DNA of 5,358 nucleotides from Lachnospiraceae bacterium (GTDB taxonomy: Bacteria > Bacillota_A > Clostridia > Lachnospirales > Lachnospiraceae), in the NCBI GenBank assembly GCA_024699595.1, contig JAILPG010000144.1:1-5358 (forward strand), written 5' to 3'. Positions 1 to 5,358 of this stretch are shown in pieces. Made by a program: the position numbers and the translations under genes. Each line of letters begins with the position of its first letter. The first letter of the stretch is position 1. Under the pieces are notes generated by a model. The model saw only the letters and a program-made list of their open reading frames with translations. It searched no databases and was not told the origin of the DNA.

Positions 1-303
1 GTATAATAAGAAATTTTCCTTCGTTTCGTTTTTCAGTACATCGATCGTAAAGAAGGAATCGTCGGATCTGAATGCTTCCTGTATCCTGTCAAACTGCGCT
101 ATCCAATAATCCTTGTCGCTCCTTACGTCCGCATGCTCGGGCTTGTCATACAGACCAAGCATCGCACTGATAATGGTCTGAAAATCGACCACCAGGCTGT
201 CTCTGTAGCTGTAAGCTATCTCTCTTTTATCGCAGATGAGCATATCGCAGTAGTCATCAATATTCCCTATCATCATCTGCATGCCTTCCTTAAGAGTTGC
301 CAT
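1..303 (-). CDS. Hypothetical soluble protein, 3' end outside the window
   Basis: I do not recognise this family. The frame is open from an ATG at 303 to the left edge, giving 101 codons with no stop, so the C-terminus is missing. The start is well supported: an AGGAGGAGG stretch lies just upstream, and an in-frame TAG at 318-316 rules out a longer form. The visible part is acidic and probably mostly helical. It begins MATLKEGMQMMIGNIDDYCD, has no signal peptide or membrane segment, and carries aromatic-acidic stretches (DKDYWIAQFDRIQEAF, SDDSFFTIDVL). The gene follows the LicD fusion gene after only 12 bases, so it is very probably co-transcribed and may belong to the same glycan-modification pathway. 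It could be a small accessory protein of little over 100 residues or the N-terminal part of a larger enzyme; the window cannot tell which. The gene call is firm, the function is unknown. Confidence 0.85.
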   Translation of the reverse strand, partial: MATLKEGMQMMIGNIDDYCDMLICDKREIAYSYRDSLVVDFQTIISAMLGLYDKPEHADVRSDKDYWIAQFDRIQEAFRSDDSFFTIDVLKNETKENFLLY

Positions 304-308
304 ATCTT

Positions 309-317
309 CCTCCTCCT
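309..317 (-). promoter_or_regulatory. Strong Shine-Dalgarno site for the gene starting at 303
   Basis: Read on the minus strand, AGGAGGAGG runs from 317 to 309 and holds two overlapping AGGAGG cores, 8 and 5 bases before the ATG at 303. It overlaps the TAG stop of the preceding gene (318-316), so ribosomes finishing that gene stop right at this site. This strong site supports the ATG at 303 as a real, separately initiated start. Confidence 0.85.
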
Positions 318-2313
318 ATACTGTATAGTTCATGCTCATAACGGGTTTTTTTGCCCTCATGAAATGATACATCGTCGTTCCGTTGTTTCCGTAGAAGCCG
401 TCACAAAGTCTTACCATGAACCCGTCATCCTCTCCGTCATCAAAGATGCCATAATCCTCGCTTATGAACTCATCGATGAGCTTCCTGTATTCCTCATAGA
501 GCCCCGCGTCAAACTCCGCAAGGTGTTTATCTATATTTACATCGGGATGATAGTACATCATCACCGTATCGGTGTTTTCCTTAAAGAGCGAAAAGATGCT
601 TTCAAGCTTTTTGATCGCAACATCTTTATTCTCTATCAGTCCGCTGATGCTTATGTATACAAGTATCAGCTTCTTCCTGTTTCCGTTCTTATCGTTTAGG
701 GCCTCTATCCACTCCGGAGCAAGCTCTTCATCCTCCACATGAGGATACTCGGGGATCTCCTCTCTCGTCCTTCCGCCCGAGACGATCTTTCTCTCCCACA
801 TGCTCCTTGTATTCTCTCCTGCCCATTTAGTCAGGGATTCTATATATCTCTGTCTCATGTTCTCAGACTGCACTATCACTTCATCGGCTCTTGCAACGCC
901 TGGAGTGTTTATGCAAAATTCCATCATTTTTTCTGCCTTTACGTCATCATCCCCATAGTCGTCCGTTAATATGCAGGATACATATATGAGCTTTTTGGAA
1001 AATACCCTCAGTCTGCTGGTATAAAACATCGGATGTACTACCATATGGGCGTCAAAGGTATCATAAGGTGTATCAAAATATACCACATCCGGTTTCTTCC
1101 CGAAAAAGTCATATTTATCAAAGCCCGTGATCTCAACGTAACGTGAAAGCTCTGCCGCCTCATAATGTACTTCTTCCGATATTCCGAGTGTATTCGTCCT
1201 GTAATAATACGGGATAGGGATCACGTATACGGTATTATCAGGATCTGCCTTTGCCTTTTCATATTCCTTTTCCATGAATATCCAGTTTTCGGCCTTGGCA
1301 ATAAGAAAGATAACGTCCTTGGGGACTTTATCGTCAGCTTTTACAGTATCATCCATGTCTTTTACCTCTAAGGTCTCAAATTTGCAGGTTGTCCACGGCG
1401 CCTCATGAATCTCATCAAGAAGTACGTTCTCCTGTCTGATATACACGGGATATTCGTGCGTTCCACCGCCCCTGTAGGGCTTCATATAATTACCGAACAC
1501 CCTTCTTAACATCTCATCATAATGAAGAGGTACAGGTACTTCCAGAAATTCGTAGTTTAGGTATATGAATTCTTCATAGTACTCCTTGGGAAATACCGCC
1601 CGGTAACCATCCCTGGTACAGTATGCTCCCATCTGAGCCGCACAGTCTGCATCCTCATATTTTACCCTTGCAAGCACATTCTGGCACATGATCTCGGCCT
1701 GCTGTGCTATGGGTTTAGTCCTTGAAAAGGTACGGTTTAACTTCTCCTCAAGATATGCGATATTAAAATGATATTCCGAAACATCTGCATAAAGAGCGTC
1801 TTCATCAACACTGCTTGCAAGACTGTGCAGGTGACTCACAAGCTCTTTCTCTTCCGCAAGCTCTTTCTCATCCCTTGGCATATAGTCAATCGGTATGATG
1901 TCAACCCCGTTTATATACGGGAAGCCGTGATTTGCTTCAAGAAAATCCGCTGCAAGCTTGAGCTTTGTATTATTAACCACTCTTGAAAGGGAATCTATAT
2001 AATCATGATTGTTATAGACATTGGCAACATTATACTCGACGGGAAGCTCCGTTTTTGCATATTTTAAGAACTTCTCATAATCTCCTCTCATCATGGAGAT
2101 ATCGACATCATCATCCCAGGGAATATATCCTCCGTGGCGCACGAGTCCAAGCATCGTGCCCCAGTCCATCCACCATCTCAGATTATGCCTGTTGCAGATT
2201 ATGGCTATCTCATTTAAGACATCAAGAATAGACGCCCAGCATCTCTTCATCTTTGCGGGCACGTAAAAACCGTCTATTACCTCACTGTCAAGAAAATATT
2301 CGGGTATCTGCAT
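316..2313 (-). CDS. LicD-family phosphotransferase fused to a CDP-glycerol glycerophosphotransferase-like domain
   Basis: This is a complete 665-residue, probably cytoplasmic protein with two regions. Residues 1-295 form a LicD domain: MDWGTMLGLVRHGG (49-62) and IPWDDDVDI (64-72) match the family signature, whose aspartates are expected to bind metal, and VPVPLHYDEMLRRVFGNYM (259-277) is the usual LicD end. LicD proteins transfer phosphocholine or a related phospho-alcohol from a CDP carrier to a glycan. After a linker, residues 332-665 look like a GT-B fold of the CDP-glycerol glycerophosphotransferase type, with VQSENMRQRY (481-490) closing the first half and YYHPD (587-591) and CDGFYG (637-642) in the second. 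The protein ends soon after KPVM (656-659), earlier than I expect for that family. An in-frame TGA at 2328-2326 rules out a longer start, and AGAGG sits 6 bases before the ATG. A paralogue lies two genes upstream. The LicD call is firm; the second domain is inferred from motifs, and the substrate is unknown. Confidence 0.88.
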   Translation of the reverse strand: MQIPEYFLDSEVIDGFYVPAKMKRCWASILDVLNEIAIICNRHNLRWWMDWGTMLGLVRHGGYIPWDDDVDISMMRGDYEKFLKYAKTELPVEYNVANVYNNHDYIDSLSRVVNNTKLKLAADFLEANHGFPYINGVDIIPIDYMPRDEKELAEEKELVSHLHSLASSVDEDALYADVSEYHFNIAYLEEKLNRTFSRTKPIAQQAEIMCQNVLARVKYEDADCAAQMGAYCTRDGYRAVFPKEYYEEFIYLNYEFLEVPVPLHYDEMLRRVFGNYMKPYRGGGTHEYPVYIRQENVLLDEIHEAPWTTCKFETLEVKDMDDTVKADDKVPKDVIFLIAKAENWIFMEKEYEKAKADPDNTVYVIPIPYYYRTNTLGISEEVHYEAAELSRYVEITGFDKYDFFGKKPDVVYFDTPYDTFDAHMVVHPMFYTSRLRVFSKKLIYVSCILTDDYGDDDVKAEKMMEFCINTPGVARADEVIVQSENMRQRYIESLTKWAGENTRSMWERKIVSGGRTREEIPEYPHVEDEELAPEWIEALNDKNGNRKKLILVYISISGLIENKDVAIKKLESIFSLFKENTDTVMMYYHPDVNIDKHLAEFDAGLYEEYRKLIDEFISEDYGIFDDGEDDGFMVRLCDGFYGNNGTTMYHFMRAKKPVMSMNYTV

Positions 2314-3719
2314 TACCTTCCTCTTTCACCCTGTTTATTCACGAAAAAGATATCCTTAATATCCTCTATGAATATCTCTTTTTCATGTCTTATCAGATCT
2401 CTGTATTCCCTGAAATCATCTATCCTTTTATCATAATCGTTAAGACAGGAGTCTATAATCTTAAGAGCCTCTTTTGTATCTCCATCTGTCTCGTCGATCT
2501 TATAACCCGGATCTATCGGAATATCCTTATCGTTTGCGGCTGCGCCCTTCATTCCGGTAATGACTATACAGCCGCTTATTGCAGCTTCCCTCGGTATACG
2601 GTCTTTGCCCGGATGATTACCAAAATCAATATATACCTTAGCAGTCTCCAGAAGATCCCGGACCTGCGCAGTCGTCATATTTTGTATCGGCACAAATTCC
2701 ATATTATCTGAGTCCTCTATAAGCTTTTTTGTATATTCGTAGCCTTTTTTGGGATTATAGATGACGATATCTTTCTTTTCTTTTTGAAGAGCTGTATCAG
2801 CCTTTTCTATAAAAGCATCATTAAGATAATCGGAAAGCCTTACAGTCTTTCCTTCATCCGCTCCATTATAAAGCAGGTACTTATGTGCATATTCGGACTG
2901 ATAAGCGATCACATCATAATTCTCACAGATTTCTTCAGTCTTCTTTTGAGGATCCAATCCCGAATTATTGCAGGCAGTGAAGAAATTATCAACTGAAAGC
3001 CACCAAAACATCTTTTTTATCGGCGAAGTGCCGGATATTTCCAATGGCCAGCCCTCAGGCACCACCAAAAGATTGGCGCCGTCATGTCTTACCTCATCAA
3101 TAGTTCTCACCCTGCCGTACACATATTTTTCAAGCTCGGGATGAGAAAGGATCTCTCCGTCCCCTATGGGGATATAGGTAATATAGGCATCTCCTCCTAA
3201 AGAGTTTATATGATACACAAGCTGATGCAGCAGTTCAGGTCCTCCGGTCTTAATTGCTCTGGGACATAAAACGAACACTTCTTTGTATCTCTTTACGAGG
3301 CTCTCTGCGTCCGGAAGCAGTACCGGATCGTGTTTTTTTAATCTAAATAATAGATATGTATTATCAGTATCGGCATTCACCCTGACATTGTTTGCTGATA
3401 ATATCTCATATCCGTTTCTGATAAAAGCGTTGGAACAGATATCTATAGATGTCCGTTTTGATACCGCATAGACATGATCACAGCTGATTCCATACAGCCT
3501 TCCTGACATATCATCATTAATAATGTCGTCACCTATGATAAGACAGTCACAGTATATCTCCGACGATATATCATGAAGGGTAAGATCCTTAACCTCTGCA
3601 TCTTTGTAAGCGACATTTATCAGCTGTGAAAAATAGGAAACATCCCGTCCTATAAGTCCTATGCTTTTTATTCCCTTTAGCCTGTTTAAGAGAACCAGGT
3701 CATAATCATCATATTTCAT
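2313..3719 (-). CDS. GT-B fold glycosyltransferase with an N-terminal Rossmann-like extension
   Basis: This 468-residue soluble protein is predicted to transfer a sugar from a nucleotide donor. The glycosyltransferase part starts near residue 146: FVLCPRAIKTGGPELLHQL (149-167) resembles the glycine-rich donor-side loop of GT4-like enzymes. VIAYQSEYAHKYL (270-282) ends the first Rossmann half, VIYNPKKGYEYTKKL (319-333) opens the second, and YIDFGNHPGKDRIPREAAIS (363-382) holds the expected acidic donor-binding site, probably E378. Residues 1-130 are not part of a usual glycosyltransferase and resemble a degenerate methyltransferase-like Rossmann fold. The ATG at 3719 lies inside the upstream gene; an in-frame TGA at 3725-3723 excludes a longer form. 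No strong ribosome site precedes it, so translation is probably coupled. There are no membrane segments or signal peptide. Glycosyltransferase class is fairly secure from motifs; donor and acceptor cannot be named. Confidence 0.85.
   Translation of the reverse strand: MKYDDYDLVLLNRLKGIKSIGLIGRDVSYFSQLINVAYKDAEVKDLTLHDISSEIYCDCLIIGDDIINDDMSGRLYGISCDHVYAVSKRTSIDICSNAFIRNGYEILSANNVRVNADTDNTYLLFRLKKHDPVLLPDAESLVKRYKEVFVLCPRAIKTGGPELLHQLVYHINSLGGDAYITYIPIGDGEILSHPELEKYVYGRVRTIDEVRHDGANLLVVPEGWPLEISGTSPIKKMFWWLSVDNFFTACNNSGLDPQKKTEEICENYDVIAYQSEYAHKYLLYNGADEGKTVRLSDYLNDAFIEKADTALQKEKKDIVIYNPKKGYEYTKKLIEDSDNMEFVPIQNMTTAQVRDLLETAKVYIDFGNHPGKDRIPREAAISGCIVITGMKGAAANDKDIPIDPGYKIDETDGDTKEALKIIDSCLNDYDKRIDDFREYRDLIRHEKEIFIEDIKDIFFVNKQGERGR
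2316..2324 (-). promoter_or_regulatory. Shine-Dalgarno site inside the glycosyltransferase 3' end
   Basis: AGAGGAAGG runs from 2324 to 2316 on the minus strand, within the last codons of the glycosyltransferase gene and just before the TAATG junction, where stop TAA (2315-2313) and start ATG (2313-2311) share one base. The AGAGG core is 6 bases from the ATG. The arrangement favours re-initiation by terminating ribosomes as well as direct loading. Confidence 0.75.
3709..3719 (-). other. 11-base gene overlap, probable translational coupling
   Basis: The glycosyltransferase ATG (3719-3717) lies 11 bases before the end of the preceding gene's TGA (3711-3709), in a different frame. The bases just upstream contain only a weak GATGG-like match to a ribosome site, unlike the strong sites at the next two starts. 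Efficient translation therefore probably depends on ribosomes arriving from the upstream gene. That dependence is inferred from spacing and sequence only. Confidence 0.6.
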
Positions 3720-5358
3720 AATTCATTACCATCACGGGTTTATGCGCCCGCATACAGTGATACATCACGGTACTGTTATCACCGTAATAACCGTCACACA
3801 GCCTTACCATGAAATTATCATCCGTTCCGTCATCATAGATACCCTGATCCTTAGCTATAAACTCATCAACAATCCTCCTGTACTCCATATACAGCCTGTT
3901 ATCAATCTGCGGAAGATGTCTTTCTATGTTTGCATCTGGATTATAATACATGACTACCGTATCCCTGTTTTGATCAAACAGATCAAAGACCGCTGTGAGC
4001 TTATCCACCGCATTCTTTTTGGATTCGATCAGGCTGCTTAAGGCTACATGGAAAAGCAGCACTTTTCTTCTGCTGCCATCAGCTCCTTTTAGCGCTTCGA
4101 TCCACTCCCCTGAAAGCTCCTCATCTGTGACCGGCGGATATTTTATAACATCATCCGCATTTGGTCCGCCTGAAACAATCTTTTCTTTCCAGATATTCTC
4201 AGTATCATCTCCGGCCCACGCAGTCAGGGAGTCTATATATCTCTGCCTGATGTTTTCCGACTGCACCATAACCTTATCAGCTCTTGATACTCCGGGAGTA
4301 TTGATACAGTGAGACATCATCAGCTTTGCCTTCTCATCATCAGCATCATATTCATCTACAACAATGCAGGAAATGTATATCAGTTTCTTTGAAAAAAGCT
4401 TCAGCTTATCTGAATGAAACATAGGATGAACGTACATATATGTATCAAAATCGTCATATGGTGTGTCAAAATACACGATGTCCGGATGTCTTCCATAAAA
4501 ATCATATTTATCAAAACCTGTTATCTCCACAAGCTTTGATAGCTCAGCACCCTCATAACGAACCTTTCCATCAGGCTTTAACAGATTATTTTTTATATAA
4601 TAGGGAATGGGGATAACAAATACATTGTTTTCCGGATCAGACTGGGCTATTTCATACTGCCTTTTTATATATGACCAATTGGAAGCTTTGGTTACCAGGA
4701 AGACCACATCACGGGTTTTATTTTCGTTTGCTTTATCAACCGCTTCCTTTCTGACATAATAATCAGCAGTATCATTCTTATTATAACTGTATGACTCGAT
4801 CAATTTACGACCGAGCTCCGTCATACACACTTCTTCATCAGCAGCATAGTTAGGATACAGATGTGTTCCACCTGCCCTATATGGTTTCATATATATTCCA
4901 AATATTCTTTTTAACATAATGTCATAATGAAGTGGAACCGGGAGTTCAAGGAACTCAAAGGGAAGAGTGATCAATTCGTTATAATACGCTTTTGGACTAA
5001 TCGCTCCAAAATTATCTCGAGTAATATGTGCTGACATTGCCGTTGCATATTTAGCTTCTGATTTATCCACATTTTTAATGTAACTGTCATTAAACTGCCG
5101 TAACTGCTGGGCCAAGGGTTTATCTTTTTTAAAATGGTATTTTGATGTGCGCTCAAGGGTATCTATAAAATCCTGATGCTCTGGCATATCATTATATGAA
5201 AGTTCCTGTGAGATAGCATCAGCAAATTTATCAACAGGTATTACAATATCCTTTATATACTGGTCTATTACCTCAGATATATAATCTATTACCATTATGT
5301 CTATCCCAGCAGGATAAGGAAATCCGCTATTGTTAAATAAAAAATCTTTATCATTGGT
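3709..5358 (-). CDS. LicD-family and glycerophosphotransferase-like fusion protein, 5' end outside the window
   Basis: The frame is open from the right edge to a TGA at 3711-3709, giving 549 visible residues. An ATG at 5295 exists but is almost certainly internal: the 21 codons before it continue the homology (DFLFNNSGFPYPAGIDI against DFLEANHGFPYINGVDI in the paralogue at 316-2313). By that alignment about 120 N-terminal residues, including the WDDDVD-type LicD signature, lie beyond the edge, so that active site cannot be judged. Numbered from the edge, residues 1-170 are the rest of the LicD domain, with LPVPLHYDIMLKRIFGIYM near 139-157. The C-terminal region from about 216 resembles CDP-glycerol glycerophosphotransferases: IPIPYY, FDTPYDDFD, VQSENIRQRY, then CDGYYGDNST near 521-530 and KPVMVMN close to the end. 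In one ungapped stretch of 182 residues I counted 115 identities with the paralogue. Where the paralogue has YYHPD this protein has YYNPD. It likely transfers a phospho-alcohol group to a glycan; the substrate is unknown. Confidence 0.87.
   Translation of the reverse strand, partial: TNDKDFLFNNSGFPYPAGIDIMVIDYISEVIDQYIKDIVIPVDKFADAISQELSYNDMPEHQDFIDTLERTSKYHFKKDKPLAQQLRQFNDSYIKNVDKSEAKYATAMSAHITRDNFGAISPKAYYNELITLPFEFLELPVPLHYDIMLKRIFGIYMKPYRAGGTHLYPNYAADEEVCMTELGRKLIESYSYNKNDTADYYVRKEAVDKANENKTRDVVFLVTKASNWSYIKRQYEIAQSDPENNVFVIPIPYYIKNNLLKPDGKVRYEGAELSKLVEITGFDKYDFYGRHPDIVYFDTPYDDFDTYMYVHPMFHSDKLKLFSKKLIYISCIVVDEYDADDEKAKLMMSHCINTPGVSRADKVMVQSENIRQRYIDSLTAWAGDDTENIWKEKIVSGGPNADDVIKYPPVTDEELSGEWIEALKGADGSRRKVLLFHVALSSLIESKKNAVDKLTAVFDLFDQNRDTVVMYYNPDANIERHLPQIDNRLYMEYRRIVDEFIAKDQGIYDDGTDDNFMVRLCDGYYGDNSTVMYHCMRAHKPVMVMNYEI

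Noticed and set aside
338..355. GGG, T-run, GCCC stretch as a possible terminator
   Set aside because: The complementary arms are only three bases or so, and the T-run is the loop rather than a tail. It encodes the conserved RAKKPVM segment on the minus strand.
133..699. Open 188-codon frame on the plus strand
   Set aside because: It lies antisense to the clear LicD fusion and to the gene starting at 303, has no recognisable domain, and its composition looks like a reverse-strand shadow of those coding sequences.
3330..3342. Seven-A run on the minus strand (also at 342-349) as a frameshift or phase-variation site
   Set aside because: Each run is A_AAA_AAA formed by paired lysine codons, too short to be a convincing slippage tract, and no downstream stem-loop or alternative frame of note is visible.
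3742..4312. Two overlapping plus-strand open frames of about 100 codons
   Set aside because: Both are antisense to a conserved part of the LicD fusion paralogue whose protein sequence is clearly under selection. Neither resembles a known protein.
4971..5156. Minus-strand 61-codon open frame
   Set aside because: It is a different frame inside the LicD fusion gene, where the main frame aligns with the paralogue throughout.
5293..5295. ATG at 5295 as the start of the upstream LicD fusion
   Set aside because: Homology to the paralogue continues unbroken through the 21 codons upstream to the window edge, so this methionine is internal.

Overview
The window is coding almost end to end, and every real gene lies on the minus strand, so transcription runs from high to low coordinates. 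The genes overlap or sit 12 bases apart, with no internal promoter or terminator visible. This looks like the middle of one operon. AGGAGG-type ribosome sites, frequent ATA, AGA and AGG codons, moderate GC and the protein style suggest a Clostridia-class Firmicute, plausibly Lachnospiraceae. That assignment comes from memory of similar proteins, not from a search.

In transcription order: (1) 5358-3709, a large protein that enters from beyond the right edge. It has the C-terminal part of a LicD-type phosphotransferase domain followed by a region resembling CDP-glycerol glycerophosphotransferases. (2) 3719-2313, a 468-residue GT-B type glycosyltransferase with an unusual N-terminal Rossmann-like extension, overlapping gene 1 by 11 bases. 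(3) 2313-316, a complete 665-residue paralogue of gene 1, with an intact LicD signature in its N-terminal third. It shares one base with the stop codon of gene 2. (4) 303-1, the first 101 codons of an unrecognised soluble protein that leaves through the left edge.

Together these suggest a cytoplasmic cassette that builds a cell-surface or protein-linked glycan and decorates it with phospho-substituents (phosphocholine, or glycerol/ribitol phosphate). The glycosyltransferase would add a sugar, and the two LicD fusion proteins would add one or two phospho-alcohol groups each. No gene here identifies the acceptor (teichoic acid, capsule, glycolipid or flagellin).

The most notable points are the two-domain LicD plus glycerophosphotransferase-like architecture, present in two paralogues that flank one glycosyltransferase, and the way each paralogue departs from a different expected motif in its C-terminal domain. 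I saw no RNA genes, mobile elements, CRISPR arrays or intergenic regions of any size.
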